From an uncultured Clostridia bacterium (GTDB taxonomy: Bacteria > Bacillota > Clostridia > Lachnospirales > Lachnospiraceae), in contig CANDNA010000003.1 of NCBI GenBank assembly GCA_947385955.1, positions 1 to 64,000 on the forward strand: DNA of 64,000 bases, written 5' to 3'. Positions 44,753-53,621 of the stretch are shown piece after piece; position 1 is the stretch's first letter; every line of letters begins with the position of its first letter. The notes below the pieces were generated by a model. That model ran no database searches and was not told the origin of the DNA. It worked only from the letters and a program-made list of their open reading frames with translations. The translations under genes and the position numbers were made by a program.

Positions 44753-45875
44753 GACACGGACGGCGGCAGGCTATGATCCTGAAAAAATGAAAGAAGAGTA
44801 CGACAGGACTGAGCATGGCAGGGCCAGAATGTCATGTATTCGCAGTGCCATAGAAGCGGCGGATGTTCAGGAGGATACCCCGTACCGGATTTATTTCCGG
44901 CTGGAACTGTGCAGAGAGTCTACCTTTTACGGAGACGGTATGGATATGATGGTGATTTTCCCGGAGGTGCTTGCCATCATTGACCGGTACCCGGACACTC
45001 CTTCCACTGTGTATCAGTGGAGCTATGCAGACAGTATGGATCATATCCTGTGGGTCTATAAATGGGTGCTGGAAGAGTGTGAGAACTTTTATCAGATTCC
45101 GATGGAGGATTGTCTGAAATTTTTTGAGGATTTTAAAAGGCGCAGCCTGGCGTACGGGTATAATCTGCGGCCTTATTACTATTATAAATATTTTTTTTAT
45201 GAGGACATTGGCAGGGAGATTTCCGAAGAAGCATTTCATAAATTTGAAGAACTGCCCAGGGACGATAACTGTGACTGCGAAGCCTGCGAGCGAAATGCCA
45301 TTGTTAACTTTTATCTGAAAAAGGGGGATATGGAGCGTGCGAAGCAGTTGGCAGAGGAGATAGAAAATTTTTCCCTGACCTGCGGACATGGTGACAGAGG
45401 TGCCTGGCTGCGGCTGAAAAAGCATTATATGGAATATTATCTGGGTCAGAAAGCGTTTGAAAAAGCAGAAACTTATTGCCGCATTATGGAACGCTATATG
45501 ACAGAGGATAAGGAATATCAGAGGTGGGATGATTTTCTGTATTGTTATGCCCATATCAATATGGGAAAAGCGCTGAAGATCTATAAGACACACTGGAAAG
45601 AATGGCAGGAAGAGCGGCAGCCACGGGAAATCTTCAATACGAATAAAAATATCGCATGTTTTTTTAAGAAACTGCAAGAAGAACGTACCAGGAATACGAT
45701 CAGTCTGCCTCTGGATGCTTCTTTTCCGCTGTATCAGGAGAGCGGCCGGTATCTTCTGGAAGATTTGTACCAGTATTATTATCACAGAGCAAACGAGGTG
45801 GCGGAGCGGTTTGACAAAAGAAACGGCACTTCCTGTTACTGTGACAGACTGAAAGAAGCGCTGGCCAGGGACTGA
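44745..45875 (+). CDS. Helical TPR-like protein, first of a tandem pair
   Basis: A 376-residue soluble helical protein overlapping the HSP90-like gene end. It has a TPR-like plan (paired helices such as AIVNFYLKKGDMERAKQLAEEIENF and YYLGQKAFEKAETYCRIMERY, shown in part). Cysteines C176, C178 and C181 in CDCEACERN and a later SLTCG could bind zinc. It is clearly homologous to the next gene across its length. No known domain is recognised. Co-translation suggests it is an adaptor or substrate-recognition factor for the ATPase. Confidence 0.82.
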   Translation: MSETRTAAGYDPEKMKEEYDRTEHGRARMSCIRSAIEAADVQEDTPYRIYFRLELCRESTFYGDGMDMMVIFPEVLAIIDRYPDTPSTVYQWSYADSMDHILWVYKWVLEECENFYQIPMEDCLKFFEDFKRRSLAYGYNLRPYYYYKYFFYEDIGREISEEAFHKFEELPRDDNCDCEACERNAIVNFYLKKGDMERAKQLAEEIENFSLTCGHGDRGAWLRLKKHYMEYYLGQKAFEKAETYCRIMERYMTEDKEYQRWDDFLYCYAHINMGKALKIYKTHWKEWQEERQPREIFNTNKNIACFFKKLQEERTRNTISLPLDASFPLYQESGRYLLEDLYQYYYHRANEVAERFDKRNGTSCYCDRLKEALARD

Positions 45876-45901
45876 GGAAAGGCAGAAAAGCGGAGGGGCT
45901 G

Positions 45902-47017
45902 ATGTCAGGATATGAACCAAAAACTTTAAAAAAGGCATATGATAAAATGGAGCATGGAAGCGCCCGGATTGCCGCCATGCGCAGCGCTGTCCAGGCTGCG
46001 GATCAGCAGGGGGATCATCCCTTCCGGATTTTTTTCCGCCTGGATTTATGCCGGGAATCCAATTTTTATGACGATTCTATGGACATGATGGTGGTTTTTC
46101 CGGAAGTGCTTGCTATCATTGACAGATATCCGGATACGCCTTCCACTGTCTTTAACAGCAATTTTAAAGACAGCATGGCGCATATCCTGTGGGTCTATAA
46201 GTGGATATTGAATTCCTGTATGTCCTTTTATCAGATCCCGATGGAGGATTGTCTGAAATTTTATGAGGATTTTAAAAGACGCAGCCTGGCGTATGGATAT
46301 AATCTGCGGCCTTATTATAAATGCAAATATAGTTTTTATTTCCATATTGACAGAGCGGCAGCCGAGGAAGCATTTCACGCCTTTGAGGAGTTGCCAAGAG
46401 ATGCCAACAGTGACTGCAGAGCCTGTGAGCGCAATACGGTTATCAACTTTTATCTGAGAACAGATCAACCCGGGCGGGCCGCAGAGCTGTCAGAGGAGAT
46501 TGAAAATTTTTCCCTGACCTGCGGCGGCGGAAGGATGCGTGCCTGGCTGAATATGAAAGAAAACTATATGGATTATTATTTGCGGAAACGGGAGTTTGAA
46601 GAGGCAGAGAAGTATTGCCGCCTGATTGATCCCAACCGGATCCGGAATGATGAATTTGGCGCCTGGGATGATTTTCTGTACTGTTATGCTTACAGGAATA
46701 TGGGAAAAGCACTGAAAATTTATAAAAATAACTGGAAGGACTGGGAAGAAGAACGATGTCCCTGGTCCCTATTTGAAATCAGTTTAAATAACGTCCGTTT
46801 TTTCCAGAAGCTGGGAGAGGTACGGAAACGGAAAACGGTAAAGCTGCCGTTAGACAGGTCATTTCCGCTGTATCAGGAAAGCGGACAGTATTCCATTGAA
46901 GAGATGCGCCAGTATTATTACAACAGGGCCGGTAAAATGGCAGACTGCTTCGACCGGCGCAACGGCTCCCAGGCCTGTCAGCATATGCTGAGGGAAGCAG
47001 TGGAATATGCAGAGTAA
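45902..47017 (+). CDS. Helical TPR-like protein, second of a tandem pair
   Basis: A 371-residue paralog of the preceding protein, 26 bases downstream. It keeps the opening (GYEPKTLKKAYDKMEHGSARI), the block YQIPMEDCLKF, the cysteines C172 and C175 in DCRACERN, SLTCGG and the C-terminal FPLYQESGQYS. The first cysteine of the first copy is lost (serine instead). DNA identity is very high in parts and low in others, consistent with duplication followed by gene conversion or selective divergence. Function unknown. Confidence 0.82.
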   Translation: MSGYEPKTLKKAYDKMEHGSARIAAMRSAVQAADQQGDHPFRIFFRLDLCRESNFYDDSMDMMVVFPEVLAIIDRYPDTPSTVFNSNFKDSMAHILWVYKWILNSCMSFYQIPMEDCLKFYEDFKRRSLAYGYNLRPYYKCKYSFYFHIDRAAAEEAFHAFEELPRDANSDCRACERNTVINFYLRTDQPGRAAELSEEIENFSLTCGGGRMRAWLNMKENYMDYYLRKREFEEAEKYCRLIDPNRIRNDEFGAWDDFLYCYAYRNMGKALKIYKNNWKDWEEERCPWSLFEISLNNVRFFQKLGEVRKRKTVKLPLDRSFPLYQESGQYSIEEMRQYYYNRAGKMADCFDRRNGSQACQHMLREAVEYAE

Positions 47018-47056
47018 GCAATATTATATTATATATAACTTAAGGAGGGTAAAGCA

Positions 47057-48274
47057 ATGGCAAGATTTACATTACCCCGTGATCTGTATCATGGGAAGGG
47101 CGCTCTGGAGGCGCTGAAGTCTTTTCAGGGAAGAAAAGCAATGATTTGTGTGGGCGGCGGTTCTATGAAACGGTTTGGGTTTCTGGACCGGGCAAGACAG
47201 TACCTGGAAGAAGCGGGTATGGAGGTGGAACTGTTTGAAGGCATTGAGCCTGATCCGTCTGTGGAAACCGTAATGAGGGGTGCAGAGGCCATGACAAAGT
47301 TTGAGCCGGACTGGATCGTGGCGATGGGCGGCGGTTCTCCCATTGATGCGGCAAAAGCTATGTGGATCAAGTATGAATATCCGGAAATCACATTTGAAGA
47401 GATGTGTAAAGTGTTCGGTATTCCCAGCCTGCGCAGGAAAGCCCACTTCTGTGCGATTTCCTCTACCTCCGGAACCGCTACGGAAGTAACGGCATTTTCT
47501 ATTATTACGGATTATCAGAAGGGAATCAAGTATCCCATTGCCGATTTTGAGATTACGCCGGATGTGGCGATTGTGGATCCGGATCTGGCAGAAACCATGC
47601 CCCAAAAACTGGTGGCACATACCGGTATGGATGCTATGACCCATGCCGTTGAGGCTTATGTATCCACGGCCAACTGCGATTTTACCGATCCGCTTGCACT
47701 GCACGCCATCGGAATGATTCAGCAGGATCTGGTAAAGTCCTACAATGGGGATATGGAAAAGAGGGCCTCCATGCACAATGCCCAGTGTCTGGCAGGTATG
47801 GCATTTTCCAATGCGCTTCTGGGAATCGTACATTCCATGGCACATAAAACAGGGGCCGCTTTTGCGGATCACGGGGCACATATTATTCATGGTGCGGCCA
47901 ATGCCATGTATCTGCCCAAAGTAATTGCCTTCAATGCCAAAGAGGAAACGGCAAAGAAGCGTTATGGAGAGATTGCTGATTTTATGAAACTGGGCGGCGA
48001 CACCCCGGAGGAGAAGGTGGATCTTTTGATCGCTTATCTGAGGAAGATGAATGATGATCTGAACATTCCTCACTGCATCGGACACTATGGGCCGGACAGC
48101 TATCCTGCAGAGCAGGGGTTTGTACCGGAAGCGGTATTTTTGGAGAGACTTCCTGAGATTGCAGCCAATGCGATTCTGGATGCATGTACCGGGTCCAATC
48201 CCCGTCAGCCCAGTCAGGAAGAGATGGAAAAGCTGTTGAAATGCTGCTATTATGATACAGAAGTGGATTTCTGA
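47057..48274 (+). CDS. Iron-containing alcohol dehydrogenase
   Basis: A 405-residue NAD(P)-dependent dehydrogenase of the group III (Fe-ADH) family. It has the nucleotide motif MGGGSPIDAAKAMW, then the metal ligands in GMDAMTHAVEAY, GIVHSMAHKTG and HGAANAMYLP. The closest general type is the butanol/ethanol dehydrogenase group used in fermentation; the substrate cannot be fixed. TAAGGAGGG precedes the ATG. It is followed by a terminator. Confidence 0.95.
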   Translation: MARFTLPRDLYHGKGALEALKSFQGRKAMICVGGGSMKRFGFLDRARQYLEEAGMEVELFEGIEPDPSVETVMRGAEAMTKFEPDWIVAMGGGSPIDAAKAMWIKYEYPEITFEEMCKVFGIPSLRRKAHFCAISSTSGTATEVTAFSIITDYQKGIKYPIADFEITPDVAIVDPDLAETMPQKLVAHTGMDAMTHAVEAYVSTANCDFTDPLALHAIGMIQQDLVKSYNGDMEKRASMHNAQCLAGMAFSNALLGIVHSMAHKTGAAFADHGAHIIHGAANAMYLPKVIAFNAKEETAKKRYGEIADFMKLGGDTPEEKVDLLIAYLRKMNDDLNIPHCIGHYGPDSYPAEQGFVPEAVFLERLPEIAANAILDACTGSNPRQPSQEEMEKLLKCCYYDTEVDF

Positions 48275-48323
48275 GAAAGTCCGGCCGGTTCACGAAATAG
48301 AAAGTACATAATCTGTGGTTGAC

Positions 48324-48382
48324 AAAACGGGTATGGATGATGGCAAAGCGGGAAGTTTTGGCAGAGGACGTGCCCGTTTTTT
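48324..48382 (+). terminator. Terminator after the alcohol dehydrogenase
   Basis: AAAACGGG (48324-48331) pairs with CCCGTTTT (48373-48380), extended by a G-U pair, enclosing a long loop with some internal pairing, and ends in six T. Confidence 0.65.
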
Positions 48383-48396
48383 AAGAGGGGAGCAAA

Positions 48397-50085
48397 ATGA
48401 AATACAGGGGATGGGCCGTGGCAGGGATGATAGCAGGGCTGGCATTGACCATACTGGGCGGCGCGGAAAGAGGTGACAGTCAGGAGGATAATTTTTTTAT
48501 ACGGGAGGAGCATGCAAAAGAACAGGAGAAGGAAGCAGAACTGGCCCAAAAGGAAAGGGCACTGAACAGGCGGGAAAAGGAAATGGAACAGGATGCCTGT
48601 ATGCTCGCATGTCTGGAAGAAGGTACCGCAGAGCGGATCCGGCTTCAAATGGATGATTTTAACATGCAGGTATTCAAAATATTTCCGGTAGGAGAAGATA
48701 CTTCAAAACATATCAGACGTTTTTTTGCCTGTGTGAACGGATTTGAAAGCAAATTTTATCTGGTTGATTACATAACAGATGAAATTATATGTTTAAGTCC
48801 GGGCAATAAGCCGGTATATGTGTCATCCGTATATGGGGATGAAGCTGCATTACGGACAGAAGATTTTGACGGGGACGGAAAAGAGGATATTCTGCTTTTC
48901 TTTTATGACAGCAACCGGAAGGCAGATCGGATTTGCCTGTGGCTGCAGAGAGAAGGGACCTTCCTGCCTGTCAATTCCGAGTGTTGCGGCAAAAGTAATG
49001 ATCAGGGAGACGCACAGAATCTGTTTTCAGAGGAAATTTACCTGATAGAATTGCAAATGGAAAGAGGAGAACTCCTCTGGAACATTGACAGGGCCGCTAT
49101 ATGGGCCAGGGAAACTCTTTTCAAAGGCAGGGAGGCGGAGCTGAAAGCGGTTTTGGAGATTTCCGGAGCAGGGATTCCTACTCCGTATTGGTGCAGGCGG
49201 GAAGCAGAAGAGATGCATGTATCGGTAGTGAAAAACGGGGACGATCAGTATTTTGTATCTATCCCGGAAAATCTGTACAGTGAAAATCGAATCAACAACT
49301 GGTTTTCGGATTTTTATGAAAAAAACAGAGAAATGTCTGTTACTCTGTCCCAGGAGCGGGCAGATGATGCGGTGATCAGTTTCATGGGAGAAAAATATAC
49401 TTGTACAGAGAATGGCTCTGCGGCAGTGGAGCTGTTTCCAATTAATTTTGACAGTTGCAGCGGTCGTATGCTGAAGCTTTCGGATGTTGTTACAGATGAG
49501 GAAGCATTTTTTTCGCTGGCAATGGATTATCTGCAGCGTTTGTATGGCAAATCCCTGTGGTATGATGAGGAAATCAGGGACAGCATTGCGGCAGGGCGGT
49601 TTTGTATGACAGGTTATGGCATCCGCTTTTTCTGTACCGGTGAAAGCGGTCTGGGAATGTATACGTTTGATCTGCCCTATGAATTGGCCGCCGATCTGAT
49701 CAAAACCGAATATCTGCCCCTCTCCCGCGCTGCAGAGCTTACTGTATATGACGCAGGGGTGCAGATGGATGTAAACGGGGACGGGCTGTTGGAAGAAGTG
49801 ACAAAACCTGTTTTTGATGACGGGGCATGGGAAATTATGATTAATTCTGCCTCCTCCCGGCTGGATCCTGTCTGGCGCGGGCAGCATCTGTATGAGCTGG
49901 GGGAGATGTACCAGGAGGAAATACGCTCTTCTTATCTGCGCCTTGTGCGGGATGAAAGAGGAGTCACCCGTTTGAAATGGGCTTTTCTTTTGCCGGGAGA
50001 AGAGAACCGGATCGTATTTATCTGGCGCATTGAGGGAGAGGAGGCTGTGTTTGAGCAGTCTTATGAAGAGCAGACAACAGAATGA
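48397..50085 (+). CDS. Secreted orphan protein with an FG-GAP-like motif
   Basis: A 562-residue protein. An N-terminal hydrophobic segment (WAVAGMIAGLALTILGG) is followed by a charged coiled coil (about 35-70), a region with RTEDFDGDGKEDILLFFYD (an FG-GAP/calcium-loop pattern), and a C-terminal half resembling the DUF3298/RsiV type of exported domain (LSDVVTDEEAFFSLAMDYL, MDVNGDGLLEEV). No enzyme motif. GAGGGGAGC precedes the start. Confidence 0.75.
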   Translation: MKYRGWAVAGMIAGLALTILGGAERGDSQEDNFFIREEHAKEQEKEAELAQKERALNRREKEMEQDACMLACLEEGTAERIRLQMDDFNMQVFKIFPVGEDTSKHIRRFFACVNGFESKFYLVDYITDEIICLSPGNKPVYVSSVYGDEAALRTEDFDGDGKEDILLFFYDSNRKADRICLWLQREGTFLPVNSECCGKSNDQGDAQNLFSEEIYLIELQMERGELLWNIDRAAIWARETLFKGREAELKAVLEISGAGIPTPYWCRREAEEMHVSVVKNGDDQYFVSIPENLYSENRINNWFSDFYEKNREMSVTLSQERADDAVISFMGEKYTCTENGSAAVELFPINFDSCSGRMLKLSDVVTDEEAFFSLAMDYLQRLYGKSLWYDEEIRDSIAAGRFCMTGYGIRFFCTGESGLGMYTFDLPYELAADLIKTEYLPLSRAAELTVYDAGVQMDVNGDGLLEEVTKPVFDDGAWEIMINSASSRLDPVWRGQHLYELGEMYQEEIRSSYLRLVRDERGVTRLKWAFLLPGEENRIVFIWRIEGEEAVFEQSYEEQTTE

Positions 50086-50115
50086 AACACTGGAAATAAC
50101 AGGAGGAATGGAAAA

Positions 50116-50673
50116 ATGGGAATGTTTTTGCAGACAATGATCATACCTGACATACCAGAAGATCAGGTAAAAAGTGCAGTGGAAAAGGTGGCAAAGGAGC
50201 AGGCAGAAGGAGAATCCATGGGACTGGTGCCCCGGGAATGCCGTTATCAGGTACATGACAAGGGAGTCAGTGTGCTTCTGAATGATGATTGTGTGGGATT
50301 TGAAGATCTGGCGTCGGTACTGTCTAAGGAGACTGGCAGGCCGGTGCTGATGCTTTATATTTATGACGGGGATTTCTGGGGGTATTTTCTGCTGGAAAAC
50401 GGTGAGATCAAAGATACGTTCAATCCCATGCCGGATTATTTTGAGGAAATCCCGGAGGAAGAAAAGGAAAGTATGAAAGGCAATGCGGCTCTGCTGGCCG
50501 AGTATTTCCATGTGGATGCTGCGTCTGTTGAGAAGTATCTGGTATTCTGGACAGAGGACATGCTGGAAAAAGAAGGACAGAAGGCCTATGAAGAGGATGA
50601 GTTTGAGATGGGGGAGGACTGGCAGATGGCGGATTTTATGCGCAGTCTGGGATATCCCTATGAGTGGGAGTAA
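50116..50673 (+). CDS. Hypothetical acidic cytoplasmic protein
   Basis: A 185-residue acidic soluble protein with AGGAGG upstream. It begins MGMFLQTMIIPDIPEDQV, has a beta-rich centre (PVLMLYIYDGDFWGYFLLENGEIKD) and a helical acidic end. Size, acidity and the mixed fold recall immunity proteins of polymorphic toxin systems, but no toxin gene is adjacent and this is only an impression. Confidence 0.7.
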   Translation: MGMFLQTMIIPDIPEDQVKSAVEKVAKEQAEGESMGLVPRECRYQVHDKGVSVLLNDDCVGFEDLASVLSKETGRPVLMLYIYDGDFWGYFLLENGEIKDTFNPMPDYFEEIPEEEKESMKGNAALLAEYFHVDAASVEKYLVFWTEDMLEKEGQKAYEEDEFEMGEDWQMADFMRSLGYPYEWE

Positions 50674-50702
50674 GAAACCGGGGTAACATGCGTCGCTGTT
50701 TG

Positions 50703-50731
50703 TTGTATTTCTGACCGCTCTTGTGTATAAT
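50703..50731 (+). promoter_or_regulatory. Promoter of the VanW-domain gene
   Basis: TTGTAT (50703-50708), 17 bases, TATAAT (50726-50731). It excludes the early start at 50723 and supports 50801. Confidence 0.8.
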
Positions 50732-50800
50732 GTAATAGATATCCTGCCTGTGGTGCGGGATAAGAAGAAGTATGAAAAAAGGGACAAGGAGAGGGAGAAG

Positions 50801-51994
50801 ATGACAAAACAATATGGTTACGGCAGGAGGAAGGGCCGGGCCGGGATAGCAGGAGCAGCGCTTCTGGCGGCTCTGCTGTGTATGCCGGCGCTGCCTGCGC
50901 AGGCAGAGGAAATGCCGGTTCCCTATGGTGTGCCTTATGGGACAACCATTGGGGAACTGAAAGCAGATGCGCCGGCGCAGTGTCTGGTGGTGGCAACAGG
51001 ACCCTATACATTTCAGAAGAGTATGGCGGAGCTTGGTGAGACCGCCGTGGTCGTACAGGACAATGGAGATGGTACCAGGCTGTGCCATATTCCGGATACG
51101 TCGCTTCTGGATGCGTTTGTGGCGGATATCAATACCGCATTGTCAGGGGTGCCTGCAGGAGAGGATGCTTTTTATTATTATGACGCTGCATCCAATACGA
51201 TACAGACCTGGGCAGGTTCTTCTTATTATCAGATCAATGATGCAGGAAAAGAGAAAATCTATCATACCCTGTTGGAAACACTGGCAGGACAGGGGGTGGA
51301 AAACCGGGTTGTCCAGTTGGAGGATACCGATCTGGAGCTGACAGCCGGGGAAGTGCCGGAAGAGGTGGCAGTGAATAAATATGTTGTCAAAGGAAGCTGC
51401 ACCACCAGTTTCAGGGGCAGTTCTTCCAATCGGATCAAAAATATTCAGGTGGCTTCCGGCAATCTGAATCAGACTGTACTGTATCCGGGAGAGGAGATTT
51501 CCATGAATCGTGCGTTTCTGCCCAGGACCTATGCCAATGGGTATCGGGAGGCAGGCGCCTATATGAGCGGAAAAGTGGTGCCTGCGGTGGGCGGCGGTAT
51601 CTGCCAGGTCAGCTCTACCGTCTACAATGCGGCTATGAACAGCGGACTGACTGTTCTGGAAAGGCACCCTCACAGTATGCCGGTACATTATCTGCCGCTT
51701 GGGATGGATGCAGCGATTTCCAGCGGCAGCAAAGATCTGCGGATTCGTAACGATTACGCCTTTCCGGTGATGTTTGAGGCTTATACGGAGGGGAAAAACC
51801 TGATCGTCAATGTCTACACCAATGAGCTTTTGACGGCAGGCACTTCCTATCGCCTGCATTCGGTCAGAAAAGGAAGTCTTGCAGCAGCAGCCTATCTGGA
51901 AGTGACGGTGAATGGTGTGGTAACGGAAGACAGGTCACTGGGTACTTCCCGGTACAGCCCGATGCGCACCGATGACGACGAGGATGAGGACTGA
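50801..51994 (+). CDS. Exported VanW-family protein
   Basis: A 397-residue exported protein from the ATG at 50801, preceded by GAGAGGGAG. Residues about 1-32 are a signal peptide ending LPAQAEE. The VanW domain (about 200-370) has the hallmark GGGICQVSSTVYNAAMNSGL and HPHSMPVHYLP. VanW proteins occur in some vancomycin-resistance clusters and widely in Clostridia, with unknown biochemical role at the cell wall. An acidic tail (DDDEDED) ends the protein. No vanA/H/X genes are here, so it is not evidence of resistance. Confidence 0.9.
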   Translation: MTKQYGYGRRKGRAGIAGAALLAALLCMPALPAQAEEMPVPYGVPYGTTIGELKADAPAQCLVVATGPYTFQKSMAELGETAVVVQDNGDGTRLCHIPDTSLLDAFVADINTALSGVPAGEDAFYYYDAASNTIQTWAGSSYYQINDAGKEKIYHTLLETLAGQGVENRVVQLEDTDLELTAGEVPEEVAVNKYVVKGSCTTSFRGSSSNRIKNIQVASGNLNQTVLYPGEEISMNRAFLPRTYANGYREAGAYMSGKVVPAVGGGICQVSSTVYNAAMNSGLTVLERHPHSMPVHYLPLGMDAAISSGSKDLRIRNDYAFPVMFEAYTEGKNLIVNVYTNELLTAGTSYRLHSVRKGSLAAAAYLEVTVNGVVTEDRSLGTSRYSPMRTDDDEDED

Positions 51995-52049
51995 TACCGG
52001 GCAGAAAAATGCAGGCATAACGCTCCGTTCTTATGGCATATATTGTTGT

Positions 52050-52364
52050 ATGAATAAGAAGCATAAAAATAACAGGGTCAGAAGGACCGGAGCAGACGAA
52101 CTGGTTTCCAGGAAAGAACAGGTAGTGGATTCCCTGAAGCTCCCAAAAGATTTGCTTTTGGGGGCTTCTATTGTCACATTGACCGGGAATCATGAGGCCT
52201 GGATCGAAAATTATAAGGGAATTATAGAATATAGCGATACCTTTGTTCTGCTGCAGGGCAAGACCTGTCAGATCTGCATTGTGGGAAAAGGGCTGTCGAT
52301 TGATTATTATACCAACGAAGATATGAAGATCAGTGGATGGATTACATGTGTAAGGTATGAGTGA
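52050..52364 (+). CDS. yqfC: Sporulation protein YqfC
   Basis: A 104-residue protein. LKLPKDLLLGASIVTLTGNHEAWIENYKGI matches the YqfC family (quoted in part: LPKDLLLGASIVTLTG), found only in spore formers and expressed in the mother cell in Bacillus. The start is uncertain: 52050 fits the family length but has no clear Shine-Dalgarno; 51972 or 51984, overlapping the vanW end, are alternatives. The yqfD gene starts 12 bases after its stop, the standard order. Confidence 0.9.
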   Translation: MNKKHKNNRVRRTGADELVSRKEQVVDSLKLPKDLLLGASIVTLTGNHEAWIENYKGIIEYSDTFVLLQGKTCQICIVGKGLSIDYYTNEDMKISGWITCVRYE

Positions 52365-52376
52365 CAGGAGGCGGCA

Positions 52377-53618
52377 ATGGAGAAACTCATTCATTTTCTG
52401 CGGGGATATGTGAGAATCAAGGTATGGGGATATTCACCGGAACGTTTTATCAATCTCTGCGGCAACCGGGACATCCTGCTGTGGGATATTGAAAAGCACG
52501 GTGATTGCTATACAATGTGCATCAGCATCCGGGGGTTCTGGGGGCTGAAAGCCATTACCGGAAAAACAAAGACAAGGGTAGCCATTCTGCAAAGATATGG
52601 ACTGCCTTTTTTTATTCCGCGTATGAAAAAGCGGAGCATTTTTATCCTGGGGCTGTTTGGCTGCCTTCTTTTTTTACATGGCATGTCCCACTATATCTGG
52701 GCAATCGAAATTACAGGAAATACCAGTGTGACCACAGATGTATTGATGGATTTTCTGGAGGAGGACGGAATCCGGTGTGGCAGCAAAAAAAAAGATCTGG
52801 ATATCGAAGCGCTGGAAAAAGCCATACGCCGGGAATTTGATGTGGTGACATGGACTTCTGCCCGGCTGGACGGGACAAAGCTGGTGATTCAGATCAAGGA
52901 AAACAGCAGAGCCATGCCGCAGGAAGAGGTGGCACAGAGTGTGGGAATGGATCTGGAGGCCACAAAAGGCGGCAGGATTGTAGGCATGATTACCAGAAGC
53001 GGGGTGCCTATGGTGCGGATTGAGGATGAGGTGGAAGCAGGCGAAATCCTTGTCAGCGGTGCGGTACCGGTATACGGGGAGGATGCATCGGTAAAGGAAT
53101 ATCTGTTCTGTAAGGCAGATGCGGATATTTATCTGGAATGCGGTTACCGTTATGAGGAAAAACTTCCCATTTCCTATCAGAGCAAAACCTATACGGGAAA
53201 TGAGGAAACCGTACCTTATATACGGCTTGGGGACAGGGAAATCTGTTTTTCCCTGAAACAGCCGGCGTTTGCCAGAAGCGACTGCGTGGTCAGTGAAAAT
53301 CGTCTGGAGGTTTTAAAGGATTTCTATCTTCCGGTTACCTTTGGGAAATACTGTTACCGGGAATATACGCTGACAGAAAAAACATATACCCAGGAACAGG
53401 CAAAAAGCATCTGTCAGGAAAAATTGAACCGGATCATGGAAACTTTAGAGGAAAAAGGGGTACAAATTCTTGAAAAAGATGTTAAAATAGGAAAGGACTC
53501 CAAATATTATATACTGCGGGCAGAGTTTACCGTGGTGGAAAAAACAGGGACTCTTGTCAGTACAAAGACAGAAAGCCCGCATACAGAGGATGGACTACAG
53601 GCGACAGAGGAGCAATAA
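52377..53618 (+). CDS. yqfD: Sporulation protein YqfD
   Basis: A 413-residue membrane protein of the YqfD family, needed for efficient sporulation in Bacillus. It has an N-terminal cytoplasmic domain (FLRGYVRIKVWGYSPERFINLC), one membrane helix (about 85-103, FILGLFGCLLFLHGMSHYIW) and a large exported domain with TGNTSVTTD and GDREICFSL. GGAGG precedes the ATG. With yqfC it is strong evidence that the organism has a sporulation program. Confidence 0.95.
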   Translation: MEKLIHFLRGYVRIKVWGYSPERFINLCGNRDILLWDIEKHGDCYTMCISIRGFWGLKAITGKTKTRVAILQRYGLPFFIPRMKKRSIFILGLFGCLLFLHGMSHYIWAIEITGNTSVTTDVLMDFLEEDGIRCGSKKKDLDIEALEKAIRREFDVVTWTSARLDGTKLVIQIKENSRAMPQEEVAQSVGMDLEATKGGRIVGMITRSGVPMVRIEDEVEAGEILVSGAVPVYGEDASVKEYLFCKADADIYLECGYRYEEKLPISYQSKTYTGNEETVPYIRLGDREICFSLKQPAFARSDCVVSENRLEVLKDFYLPVTFGKYCYREYTLTEKTYTQEQAKSICQEKLNRIMETLEEKGVQILEKDVKIGKDSKYYILRAEFTVVEKTGTLVSTKTESPHTEDGLQATEEQ

Positions 53619-53621
53619 CAG

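Noticed and set aside
49027-50787. A long (586-residue) minus-strand open frame
   Set aside because: It is antisense to the well-formed genes at 48397 and 50116, has the His/Phe-rich composition typical of a shadow frame and lacks a ribosome binding site.
50801-51994. Vancomycin resistance locus because of VanW
   Set aside because: No vanR/S/H/A/X-type gene nearby; VanW-domain proteins are common in susceptible Clostridia.
52015-52044. Sigma-E-like promoter (CATATATT with GCATAAC 15 bases upstream) before yqfC
   Set aside because: The spacing fits, but transcription would begin at or inside the preferred start codon at 52050, so it works only if yqfC is leaderless or starts elsewhere.
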